Shown here one piece after another: positions 1 to 6,463 of a stretch of 7,663 bases of DNA. How positions within the stretch are numbered: position 1 is the stretch's first letter; each line of letters begins with the position of its first letter. The notes beneath the pieces were generated by a model, which worked only from the letters and a program-made list of their open reading frames with translations, was not told the origin of the DNA and made no database searches. This DNA is from Desulfobulbaceae bacterium UBA5173 (GTDB lineage: Bacteria; Desulfobacterota; Desulfobulbia; Desulfobulbales; Desulfobulbaceae), in the NCBI GenBank assembly GCA_002413355.1, contig DHWV01000099.1, forward strand, positions 6,720-14,382, read 5' to 3'. A program made the translations under genes and the position numbers.

Positions 1-2353
1 AGTAGGTGTACTCGATGCCGTAGCCGAGCGCGCCAACGGAGGGATCCATCAGCACAGTGTCCAAGCCCACGCCGAGGTTCTCCAAGAGGATGTTGAGCTG
101 CTTGGCAAGATTCACGTCAATCGGCGAGGCAGCCACGATGGGATAGCGGAAGGCCATTGCGGTCGCGCCGATGGAGCGGTAGTTGCTGTCCTCCAATGGA
201 GCAAGGCAGACCTTCTTGTCGCCGATCATCGAGGTGACTTCGCGCAGGGTCTCGGTGTCCTTGTCCGCATTGCCGCAGCCCCAGATGATGATCGGCACAT
301 CAACAGCCTGAATCACCTTGGCCGCATCTTTGGCCGCATCTTTGGCCGGACGGTTCGCGCCGTTGGGATCAGTGCCTGCCAGCCAGATGTTGATGGCATC
401 AGCCTTATAGACCTCCACGCACTTCTTCGCCCAGGCGACCGGGTCGCCCATCACATCGTCGAAATACTTGCTCAAGGTGGCTGGCCAGTTGTCAGGCCGG
501 ATGTCCATCACTTCCATGGCAATCAGCGGCTTGTGCGGCATCTTGCCTTCAAAGAGATGGAAGGGCAGGGAGGTCGCGCCGCCCACGGTCACGGCCTTGT
601 CGCCGTTGCCCAAGCTGACTTCGCGGATTGCGCCGGAGTAGTTCACCTTGTACGATGAGGCAGGCACCTTGGCCGCCCGTTCAGCAAAGGGAGCTTCACC
701 AACTGCCAGCACCGGCGCGGACAGCTCAGACGGAGCTGCCGCAGGTTTCGCCGCTGCGGCCTTGGCGGTTGCTTCTGTTGCCGCTTTGGCTTCGGCCTCA
801 GCTTTGGCCTTTGCTTCCGCCTCGGCTTTCAGTTTCGCATCCGCAGCAGCTTTTGCCTCAGCGTCTGCTTTGGCTTTTGCGGCAGCAGCTTTTGCTGCGG
901 CTTCCGCCTGAGCTTTGGCCGCCGCGTCTGCCTCAGCTTTCGCCTTGGCCTTGGCTGCTGCCGCAGCTTTCTCCGCAGCATCATCTGCAACCGGCTGCAC
1001 TGGCGCAGCAACTGGAGCCGCTACGGGTGCCGCAGACTGCGGCTTCTTGGCGCAGCATTCCGGCTCGCGCCGCAGCACGGCCTCAGCCCGGACAAAGTTC
1101 ATCAGGGCCTCGAACTGATCATCGCTTAGGCCGTAGGCCGCCTTCAATGCCTTCAGCCCCACGCTGACCGAATCCAAGGCCAGCAGGCGTTCCTTCTCGT
1201 TCATCTCATGCTCTCCCGCATCATCTGCCGCAGGCGCGGCAGGGTTAATCTCTGCCCCAGCCTGCGGACGGGCGGCGGCAATGGCCTCCGCTTCCTTCCG
1301 GGCTGCGGCGATAATCTGTTCGGCCTCAGCCTTGGCCTGAGCCAGCAGGGCATCGGCGGCATCACGGCGGATCTCAATGGTCTCGGCAGCAGGAGCCGCA
1401 GCCTCTTTGACCGGCGCGGCCACAGCATCCTCAGCAAAGGTCGGGCGTGGCAACAGGCCGGCGCGTTCGCAAATCTCCGGCACTGCCTCCTCCCATTCGA
1501 TGGCCATGACATGCACACCGGCCACGCCCGGAATCTCTTTCACCTGATTGATGATGTCCACGCAGATGCTGATGCCTTCCTGCTTCTGATCTTTCGCGCC
1601 CTTCATCCGCTTGATGACCTCGTCGGTCACATCCATGCCCGGCACGAACTTCTTCATGTAGTTCGCCATGCCCAAGGACTTGGGCGGGGTCACGCCCGCA
1701 AGGATGTAGGCCTTCTCGGTCAGGCCGAGGTCGCGGGCCATCTTCATGAACTCCGCAAACTTGGCGACGTTGTAGATGATCTGGGTCTGAATGAAGTCTG
1801 CGCCGTTGGCGATCTTCTTGCCCATGCGCACGGCCCGGAACTCGAACGGCCAGGCGAACGGGTTGGCTGCCGCGCCAAGGAACAGCTGCGGTGCCTTGCC
1901 CTTCAGCTCCTCGCCGCACTGGAACTTCTTCGCGTCGCGCAAGTCCCGCATCATGCCGAGGAGCTGGATCGAATCCATGTCGAACACGCCCTTGGAGCCG
2001 GGATGATTGCCGAACTTCTGGTGATCGCCCGTCAGACAGAGCAGATTCTTCAAGCCTAAGGCAGCCGCCGCCAGCACATCGGACTGCATCCCGATCCGGT
2101 TGCGGTCGCGGCAGGTCATCTGGATAACCGGCTCCACGCCCTCAGCCTGAGCCAGCAGGCCCGCGCCGATGGACGACATGCGGACGATGGCGGTCTGGCA
2201 GTCGGTGATATTGACCGCATCCACCTTGCCTTTCAGCACCCGCGCTTTGGCCCGGACTATCTCCGGGTCACTGTTCTTTGGCGGCCCCAGCTCGCCCGTG
2301 ACGGCGAACTGGCCGCTGCGGAGCACCCGCTCCAAATTGCTCCCCGATTTCAT
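1..2353 (-). CDS. metF-acsD: MetF-AcsD fusion: methylenetetrahydrofolate reductase joined to corrinoid/iron-sulfur protein small subunit (3' end outside window)
   Basis: The frame is open from the ATG at 2353 to the left window edge (784 complete codons); I checked it codon by codon over most of its length and saw no stop. Residues 1 to about 305 are a MetF TIM barrel: VTGELGPPK near residue 20 carries the catalytic Glu, followed by NITD, QMTCRDRN and LTGDH. It would reduce methylene-THF to methyl-THF. About 307-383 is an Ala/Glu-rich linker, 384-441 a predicted helical segment starting MNEKERLLALD, and 442-565 an Ala/Lys/Glu-rich linker. From about 570 it is AcsD/CdhD (YKVNYSGAIREV, WGCGNADKDTE, MDPSVGALGYGIEYTY), the subunit that pairs with AcsC to carry the methyl group to acetyl-CoA synthase. 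A purine-rich RBS (AGAGGGAGG) precedes the ATG. It is third in the operon after folD and cooS. MetF and AcsD are normally separate proteins of roughly 300 residues each, so the fusion is unusual. An unnoticed frameshift in the linker would mimic it. Confidence 0.88.
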   Translation of the reverse strand, partial: MKSGSNLERVLRSGQFAVTGELGPPKNSDPEIVRAKARVLKGKVDAVNITDCQTAIVRMSSIGAGLLAQAEGVEPVIQMTCRDRNRIGMQSDVLAAAALGLKNLLCLTGDHQKFGNHPGSKGVFDMDSIQLLGMMRDLRDAKKFQCGEELKGKAPQLFLGAAANPFAWPFEFRAVRMGKKIANGADFIQTQIIYNVAKFAEFMKMARDLGLTEKAYILAGVTPPKSLGMANYMKKFVPGMDVTDEVIKRMKGAKDQKQEGISICVDIINQVKEIPGVAGVHVMAIEWEEAVPEICERAGLLPRPTFAEDAVAAPVKEAAAPAAETIEIRRDAADALLAQAKAEAEQIIAAARKEAEAIAAARPQAGAEINPAAPAADDAGEHEMNEKERLLALDSVSVGLKALKAAYGLSDDQFEALMNFVRAEAVLRREPECCAKKPQSAAPVAAPVAAPVQPVADDAAEKAAAAAKAKAKAEADAAAKAQAEAAAKAAAAKAKADAEAKAAADAKLKAEAEAKAKAEAEAKAATEATAKAAAAKPAAAPSELSAPVLAVGEAPFAERAAKVPASSYKVNYSGAIREVSLGNGDKAVTVGGATSLPFHLFEGKMPHKPLIAMEVMDIRPDNWPATLSKYFDDVMGDPVAWAKKCVEVYKADAINIWLAGTDPNGANRPAKDAAKDAAKVIQAVDVPIIIWGCGNADKDTETLREVTSMIGDKKVCLAPLEDSNYRSIGATAMAFRYPIVAASPIDVNLAKQLNILLENLGVGLDTVLMDPSVGALGYGIEYTY
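320..343. repeat. 12-bp in-frame tandem duplication in acsD
   Basis: GGCCGCATCTTT occurs twice head to tail, followed by a partial third copy (GGCCG). In the protein it gives AKDAAKDAAK on a surface-type helix of the AcsD domain. It preserves the frame, so it is probably a neutral slippage product. Confidence 0.8.
737..985 (-). repeat. Ala/Lys/Glu-rich low-complexity linker in the MetF-AcsD frame
   Basis: About 80 codons consist almost wholly of Ala, Lys, Glu and a few Asp, in irregular AKAEA/AAKA units. A Pro/Ala/Val stretch (APVAAPVAAPV-like, about 1000-1030) lies on the AcsD-distal side and an APS-rich stretch near 720 on the AcsD side. Such sequence tends to form a long charged single helix or a flexible tether. 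It ends just before the conserved AcsD domain. It is degenerate at DNA level (repeated TTT/GGC/TGC triplets on the plus strand) and creates long spurious open frames on the plus strand. Confidence 0.85.
1205..1216 (-). promoter_or_regulatory. Internal ribosome binding site inside the MetF-AcsD linker
   Basis: Reading the minus strand, GGAGAG (1216-1211) is followed by six bases and then an in-frame ATG at 1204 (Met384). The ATG sits in an ATGA context, so a TGA in another frame would overlap it by the four bases typical of coupled genes. This spacing is what a free-standing acsD would have. It may be a relic of the pre-fusion gene start or may still make a separate AcsD. The match and spacing are visible; use in the cell is inferred. 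Confidence 0.45.
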
Positions 2354-2450
2354 AATCCTCCCTCTATTTCATCCGCCACTGCGGGCGGAAAATGTTTGGC
2401 AATTTCTCTATTGAATGCTGGCGGTCGGGCTGGCTTGGCCGTTTTTCTAC

Positions 2451-2474
2451 AGGGGCGAAAAATTTTTCGCCCCT
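2451..2474. repeat. Perfect 24-nt palindrome, copy 1
   Basis: AGGGGCGAAAAA is followed directly by its exact reverse complement, giving a perfect 24-nt palindrome flanked by TAC on the left and AC on the right. It lies between cooS and metF-acsD, with a near-identical copy 110 bp away. It could form a hairpin in the operon mRNA, but no T-run follows on either strand that would make a classical terminator. It resembles dispersed extragenic palindromes of the REP/small-MITE kind. Confidence 0.85.
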
Positions 2475-2558
2475 ACGATGGCATTCATCGGCCCGGCGCA
2501 TCCGCAGAACGGCTGTTTGGATCGGTTCAACGGCCCCGGAGATCGGTTCCGCGCATCC

Positions 2559-2586
2559 GTAGGGGCGAAAAATCTTTCGCCCCTAC
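2559..2586. repeat. 28-nt near-perfect palindrome, copy 2
   Basis: GTAGGGGCGAAA and TTTCGCCCCTAC flank a four-base centre (AATC), so the arms match across 12 bp. It is the same element as the palindrome at 2451, differing by one base in the centre. It starts 23 bp after the cooS stop codon (minus strand). The 84 bp between the copies contain short direct repeats (GATCGGTTC at 2520 and 2541; GCGCATCCG near 2497 and 2551), suggesting local duplication. Confidence 0.82.
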
Positions 2587-2609
2587 ACCTCCCCCGGCAA
2601 ACGCCGCAA

Positions 2610-4604
2610 TCAATGCTTCCCGCCGCCGCAGCCCATGCCGCCGATACCTTTGCCCGCCTCAATCTCGCGGCGCATCGCCATATCCATCAGCACGCGCTCT
2701 TTCTTTTTATTGATGCCGAGGGCCTCGCGCTTCTCCTCAATGGCCGCGATCATCGCCTTGGCAATGTCGAGCGGCTCTTGAGCCACGCCCCAGCACGCGC
2801 CGTACTCCTCTTTCAGCCCTTTGAGGATGTACTCGGAGAACTTCTTTGCCCCGCTGATCGGCAGGTTCTGGAAGATGACGTGTGCGCCGCTGGCGACAAA
2901 ATATTGACCAATGGCCACAGCCTTCTCGCTCATCCAGACCGGCGCGGTGCCGACCGCAGGCAGCTCGGCAATGTCGTTGCCGAGGCCACCTTCATGCACC
3001 ATCTCGGTCAGGGCAATGAGCAGGCGGGAGTTGTCCACGCAGGAGCCGACATGCAGCACCGGCGGCATACCCACGGTCTCGCAGACCTCGCGCAGACTGT
3101 CGCCGGCGAACTCGGTCGCTGCCTCTGGCCGCATTAGACCAACCCGGCCAAGGGCCTGCGCAGCGCAGCCGGTGGCCAGCACCAGCACGTTGTTCTTGAT
3201 CAGCGCTTTGGCAATGATCTCATGCACGTTGTCGGCGTGCTTGTAGTGCTCACAGCCGACAATCGCGGCCACACCCCGGATGCGGCCATTGATGATGTTG
3301 TCGTTCAGCGGACGGTAGGACTGGCGGAAGCGACCGCCGAGCATGTAGTTGATCGTCTCGTGGGAGAAACCCACCACCACATCAAACTTCTTGTCCTTGG
3401 GGATGTAGTACGCGCCCCGCTTCTTGAAGTTGGCAATGGCGTGGGTGAGTATCTTCTTGGCCGAGGCGTAGGAGTCGTGCTCGTCAAACTGGATGTGCAC
3501 CGCGTCCGGCATCATCGCCCGGTAATTGGTGGTGATGATGTCGGTGTGCTTGTCCTTCACCACCTGCGCGACCGACTGCATCACGCACTGGACATCAACG
3601 ACCATCGCCTCGACCGCGCCGGTCGCTAAAACCATCTCCTGCTGAATGAACGAGCCTGCCACCGGAATGCCACGGCGCATCAGGATTTCGTTGCCTGTGC
3701 AGCAGACACCGGCCAAGTTGATGCCTTTCGCCCCGGCTTTCTTGGCCAGAGCCAGCATCTCCTCGTCCTCGGCAGCGAGACAAAGCGATTCAGCTAAAAG
3801 CGGCTCGTGGCCATGCACGGTGACGTTGACCATGTCCTCGCGCAGCACACCCAAATCAATGGTGGCCCGCTTGGGCACCGGCGTGCCGAACATGATGTCG
3901 GTCAGCTCGGTGGAGAGCATGGACGCGCCCCAGCCGTCCGCCAGCGAGCAGCGGGTGGCTTGGCGCATAATGTTGTGGTATTCTTGATCCACGCCCATGT
4001 GGGTGCGGTGCATCATCTCCACCACCTCGCGGTCAACGCCGCGCGGCTCCACGCCCTTCTCCTTCCATATCTTCTGCTGCTTCTGCGGCGCGCGCTTGAG
4101 CATGGTCAGCGGCGTGTTGTCCTGCTGGCCGAACTCGGCAAGGGCGCGCTGGCCCAGCTCAAGGGCGATCTCGTTCTTGTCGCGGCCCTCGGTGGCGATG
4201 CCGAAGAGCTTGGCCATCTTGTGCAGCTTGGCCACGTCTTTGATCTCGTGCGGGGTCTCGCCCTTGGCAGTGGCGATGAAACCGCGCACCATCTCACGGG
4301 CGTGGTCGGTGTGCGCGGAGGTGCCTGCGGCGACAATGCGGGCAAAGTTGCGGGCGGCCACGGTGTCAGCGGTGGCTCCGCAGATGCCGACCATGCTCTC
4401 CACGCCGTCAATGATCTGGCACGGCCCCATGTTGCAGTTTTTGCAGCAGGTGCCCTGCGAGCCGAAGAGGCAGGCGGCCATGCCGCGCTCTTCAATGCGG
4501 GTGTAGGCGGTGCGGACTTTCTTGGCTAAATCCTGGTTGAGCAGCTCGCGGGTGGAGCTGGCGGTGATCTCGTTGCTGCTGGCGATGCGGCTGGGCTTGG
4601 CCAT
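2610..4604 (-). CDS. cooS: Ni-dependent carbon monoxide dehydrogenase catalytic subunit (CooS/AcsA)
   Basis: This 664-residue protein is of normal length for the monofunctional Ni-CODH family, which reversibly reduces CO2 to CO; with acetyl-CoA synthase it supplies the carbonyl group of acetyl-CoA. The metal ligands are visible. Cys45 and Cys53 fit the D-cluster, and Cys54, Cys57, Cys62 and Cys75 the B-cluster. His266, Cys302 (GVCCTGNE), Cys340 (VDVQC), Cys451 (IVGCEHYKHAD), Cys480 (ATGCAAQ) and Cys522 (HVGSCVDN) fit the Ni-Fe-S C-cluster. SAHTDHAR (97-103) and Lys561 (MSEKAVAIG) match the proton-handling residues of the family. The start at 4604 is supported by AAAGGAGAG seven bases upstream. 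It follows folD by 35 bp and precedes metF-acsD, so it belongs to the carbon-fixation or acetate-oxidation pathway. No cooC or hydrogenase subunit is in view. The C-terminus ends in an odd Gly/Cys/His tail (GMGCGGGKH). Confidence 0.96.
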   Translation of the reverse strand: MAKPSRIASSNEITASSTRELLNQDLAKKVRTAYTRIEERGMAACLFGSQGTCCKNCNMGPCQIIDGVESMVGICGATADTVAARNFARIVAAGTSAHTDHAREMVRGFIATAKGETPHEIKDVAKLHKMAKLFGIATEGRDKNEIALELGQRALAEFGQQDNTPLTMLKRAPQKQQKIWKEKGVEPRGVDREVVEMMHRTHMGVDQEYHNIMRQATRCSLADGWGASMLSTELTDIMFGTPVPKRATIDLGVLREDMVNVTVHGHEPLLAESLCLAAEDEEMLALAKKAGAKGINLAGVCCTGNEILMRRGIPVAGSFIQQEMVLATGAVEAMVVDVQCVMQSVAQVVKDKHTDIITTNYRAMMPDAVHIQFDEHDSYASAKKILTHAIANFKKRGAYYIPKDKKFDVVVGFSHETINYMLGGRFRQSYRPLNDNIINGRIRGVAAIVGCEHYKHADNVHEIIAKALIKNNVLVLATGCAAQALGRVGLMRPEAATEFAGDSLREVCETVGMPPVLHVGSCVDNSRLLIALTEMVHEGGLGNDIAELPAVGTAPVWMSEKAVAIGQYFVASGAHVIFQNLPISGAKKFSEYILKGLKEEYGACWGVAQEPLDIAKAMIAAIEEKREALGINKKKERVLMDMAMRREIEAGKGIGGMGCGGGKH

Positions 4605-4639
4605 AACTCAACTCTCCTTTAAAGTGAATTCTGAAATAG

Positions 4640-5527
4640 TTACGCCAGCCCGGCGAACTGCTTCGCCGACTGAACGGTGTTCTTCATCAGCATGGTGATG
4701 GTCATCGGCCCGACTCCGCCCGGCACCGGGGTGATCGCGGCCGCCTTCTCCTTCACCGAGTCAAACTCCACGTCGCCTGCGAGCTTGGCCTTGCCGGACT
4801 CGGTCATGCCGACGCGGTTGACACCAACATCAATCACCACCACGCCTTCCTTGACCTGATCGGCCTTGATCATGTTGGCAACACCGGCAGCGACAATGAG
4901 GATGTCCGCCCGCTTGGTGTGGAAATCCATGTCCTTGGTGCGGGTGTGGCAGAGGGTGACGGTGGCGTTGCCGCCCGCCCGCTTTTGCAGCATCAGGTTG
5001 GCCACCGGCTTGCCGACGATGTTCGAGCGGCCAACCACGACAACCTCCGCCCCGTCGGTCTTCACACCGCTGCGCTGAAGCAGCTCCAGCACGCCATGCG
5101 GCGTGCAGGGCAGGAAGCATTTCTCGCCTAAAACCATGCGGCCTACATTGACCGGATGGAAGCCGTCCACGTCTTTGTCCGGGCTGATAGCGTTCAGCAC
5201 CTTGGCCTCATTGATCTGCTTAGGCAAAGGCAGCTGCACGAGAATGCCGTGAATCTTCGCATCGTTGTTGCATTTCTCCACCAGAGCCAGCAGCTCGGCC
5301 TCACTGGTGCTGGCAGGCAGCGTCACCTGCTCGGAGTGAATGCCCAGCTCCTTGGCGGTCTTGTTCTTTGCCGCCACATAGGACTGCGAAGCCGGGTCCT
5401 CGCCGACAAGAATGGTGACCAAACCAGGCACGACACTGTGCTTCACGGTCAGCTCGGCAACTTCTGCCTTCAGCTCTTCCCGGATTTCCTTGGCAACTTC
5501 AGTGCCGCTGATAATTTTCGCGCTCAT
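4640..5527 (-). CDS. folD: Bifunctional methylenetetrahydrofolate dehydrogenase / methenyltetrahydrofolate cyclohydrolase (FolD)
   Basis: This 295-residue cytoplasmic enzyme converts methylene-THF to methenyl-THF (NAD(P)-linked) and on to 10-formyl-THF, or the reverse in the carbon-fixing direction. The catalytic Tyr50 and Lys54 (SYVAAK), Gln98 (LVQLPLP) and Asp121 (DVDGFHP) fall at the same residue numbers as in E. coli FolD. The dinucleotide-binding motif VVGRSNIVGKP lies at about 164-174 and the family signature PGGVGPMT at 269-276. I chose the ATG at 5527 because AAGGA lies five to six bases upstream and the N-terminus MSAKIISG matches the family start. An in-frame upstream ATG at 5599 adds 24 unlikely residues. 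It is the first gene of the folD-cooS-metF-acsD operon. Confidence 0.96.
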   Translation of the reverse strand: MSAKIISGTEVAKEIREELKAEVAELTVKHSVVPGLVTILVGEDPASQSYVAAKNKTAKELGIHSEQVTLPASTSEAELLALVEKCNNDAKIHGILVQLPLPKQINEAKVLNAISPDKDVDGFHPVNVGRMVLGEKCFLPCTPHGVLELLQRSGVKTDGAEVVVVGRSNIVGKPVANLMLQKRAGGNATVTLCHTRTKDMDFHTKRADILIVAAGVANMIKADQVKEGVVVIDVGVNRVGMTESGKAKLAGDVEFDSVKEKAAAITPVPGGVGPMTITMLMKNTVQSAKQFAGLA

Positions 5528-5643
5528 GACTGTTCCTTGAAAAATATAAATATAGCCTGACAGCCGACACCTGCCGCCAGCACGGCGGAAATGGAACATC
5601 GGCTGAATGAAATCGGATTCATGCTTGCTGAGGGCAAGAGAAA

Positions 5644-5673
5644 TATATACTCCATTCTTTGTATTTTTTTCAA
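5644..5673 (-). promoter_or_regulatory. Candidate sigma-70-type promoter of the folD operon
   Basis: On the minus strand TTGAAA (5673-5668) is separated by 18 bp from TATATA (5649-5644) in an AT-rich patch. Transcription would start near 5637, leaving a leader of about 110 nt before folD. The leader contains a small hairpin (CCGCC/GGCGG around 5574-5588). The motif matches are visible; activity is inferred, and AT-rich patches produce chance matches. Confidence 0.42.
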
Positions 5674-5825
5674 CCTAAATCCGCGCAGGTGCTGATCTTG
5701 CCCGGCATTCTCTCCGCTTCTGCCGCAAACTGCCGCCGCATTTGTTCAGGCCCGCCAAGGAGATGTCCGGCTCATCAATGCTTCCTATCGTATTCTTCAA
5801 AAAGAATGAAGCAAGAAAAACGCAA

Positions 5826-5881
5826 ATTCATGTTCTGTTCATACGCTGTTCACCTGGCGTTCATATAGGGCAGGGTAAGAT
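5826..5881 (+). promoter_or_regulatory. Four 11-bp-phased response-regulator half-sites plus -10 element (Pho-box-like promoter)
   Basis: ATTCAT (5826), GTTCAT (5837), GTTCAC (5848) and GTTCAT (5859) recur with an exact period of 11 bp. After an 11-bp gap comes TAAGAT (5876-5881), four of six matches to TATAAT. Direct repeats with an 11-bp period replacing the -35 box are the known architecture for PhoB/OmpR-family activators, and GTTCA(C/T) half-sites resemble the actinobacterial PhoP/RegX3 boxes. Transcription would begin near 5888 and read into the secreted cysteine-rich genes. The regulator itself is not in the window, so phosphate control is a hypothesis. Confidence 0.6.
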
Positions 5882-5907
5882 GAAAATATAAAAAGGAGGG
5901 AAATTCA

Positions 5908-5960
5908 GCCATGACATGGCAGGGTTTTCAGAAAATAAGCAGTAAATGGACACGGTGTCC
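5908..5960 (+). promoter_or_regulatory. Leader with two 13-nt odd-centred palindromes
   Basis: GCCATG-A-CATGGC (5908-5920) and GGACAC-G-GTGTCC (5948-5960) are perfect 6+1+6 palindromes with centres 40 bp apart. As RNA each could fold into a five-pair stem with a three-base loop; the second ends three bases before the GGAGAGAG ribosome binding site of the next gene. They could be protein-binding operators or RBS-proximal hairpins. An AAGGAGGG sequence at 5893-5900 also lies in this leader without a convincing gene after it. Confidence 0.4.
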
Positions 5961-5974
5961 GCAGGAGAGAGAAA

Positions 5975-6352
5975 ATGAAGAGCAACGGAATGCAGGCAGC
6001 AGGCAAGGGCTTTTTCGCAATGATCGCAGCAGCCATGTGTTTAACAGCCGGTTCGGCAGTCGCGCAGATGCAAATGAATACGCCATCAGCTGGAATCTGC
6101 GGCTGCGATAATAAACAAGAGGTTGAGCGGTATGTGCAGAATGTCATCAATGACTACCAGCATCGTGGCATCGGCTGCGAAGAAGCCAAGATGTACACCG
6201 GAGCCTGCATCAGCGTCTATTGTTCCTCCTGCAATGATTCCGCCGCTCATGCGCGTTGCGTGCAAACCGCTTCAGACTACTTTCTCTATGCCTCCGGGTA
6301 TTGCCAGCAGCAGGCTGTCGGCCAGCTGACAGCGTTCATGCCGATGAGGTGA
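5975..6352 (+). CDS. Small secreted eight-cysteine protein, paralogue 1 (function unknown)
   Basis: 125 residues. Residues 1-30 form a Sec signal peptide: a basic start, a hydrophobic FFAMIAAAMCLTAG core and a SAVA cleavage site before Gln31. The mature domain (about 95 residues) has eight cysteines at 42, 44, 68, 78, 83, 86, 95 and 110, with landmarks CGCD, ACISVYCSSC, DYFLY and SGYC. An even number of cysteines in an exported protein suggests four disulfides, though metal binding through CxC and CxxC is also possible. No CxxCH heme site is present. GGAGAGAG ends just before the ATG, with seven bases after its GGAG core. It is the first gene of a three-gene plus-strand cassette behind the phased half-site promoter. 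I do not recognise the family. Confidence 0.85.
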   Translation: MKSNGMQAAGKGFFAMIAAAMCLTAGSAVAQMQMNTPSAGICGCDNKQEVERYVQNVINDYQHRGIGCEEAKMYTGACISVYCSSCNDSAAHARCVQTASDYFLYASGYCQQQAVGQLTAFMPMR

Positions 6353-6424
6353 AGGCATCTTGCCTGAAGAGAAAATAAAATCCGCCGCAAACGGCCAGAC
6401 TTACGCAGTAAAGAACAGAATGCA

Positions 6425-6451
6425 GCGGGACGACAAACAGAGCAATCCCGC
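6425..6451 (+). promoter_or_regulatory. Hairpin immediately upstream of the second cysteine-rich gene's RBS
   Basis: GCGGGA (6425-6430) pairs with TCCCGC (6446-6451) across a 15-nt loop, and GGAGAGAG starts at 6453. Gene 1 also has an inverted repeat directly before its RBS, so RBS-proximal structure is shared by both paralogues although the sequences differ. A second small inverted repeat (AGGCA-TCT-TGCCT, 6353-6365) follows the gene 1 stop codon directly. Any effect on translation is speculative. Confidence 0.35.
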
Positions 6452-6463
6452 AGGAGAGAGATG

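Larger units (their letters stand above)
5528..5974. other. Divergent intergenic region between folD and the cysteine-rich cassette
   Basis: No convincing gene is seen here. From left to right it holds the folD leader, the candidate minus-strand promoter at 5644-5673, about 100 bp without recognisable features, an inverted repeat (ATTCTT/AAGAAT at 5792-5807, with outer GCTTC/GAAGC arms), the 11-bp-phased half-site array and -10 element (5826-5881), and the plus-strand leader with two 13-nt palindromes. Confidence 0.7.

Noticed and set aside
628..1167. Plus-strand open frames with Pro/Leu/Gln- or Ala/Ser/Phe-rich translation
   Set aside because: They are reverse readings of the Ala/Lys/Glu linker; low-complexity codons generate open frames in several phases.
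1208..2059. 283-codon plus-strand open frame and the 105- and 162-codon minus-strand frames at 1201-1518 and 1431-1919
   Set aside because: All overlap the MetF-AcsD frame, which has clear family motifs. The alternatives are Arg/Pro- or His/Leu-rich products of reading GC-rich codons out of phase.
3807..4529. 240-codon plus-strand open frame opposite cooS (and similar ones at 2415-3137, 3222-3629, 3997-4506)
   Set aside because: They are antisense shadows of the GC-rich cooS gene; their translations have no recognisable domain and are rich in His, Leu, Arg and Ala, while the minus-strand frame shows all CODH metal ligands.
5659..5868. 69-codon plus-strand open frame upstream of the half-site array
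   Set aside because: It needs a TTG start without an RBS, runs through the phased repeats, and shows no signal peptide or domain.
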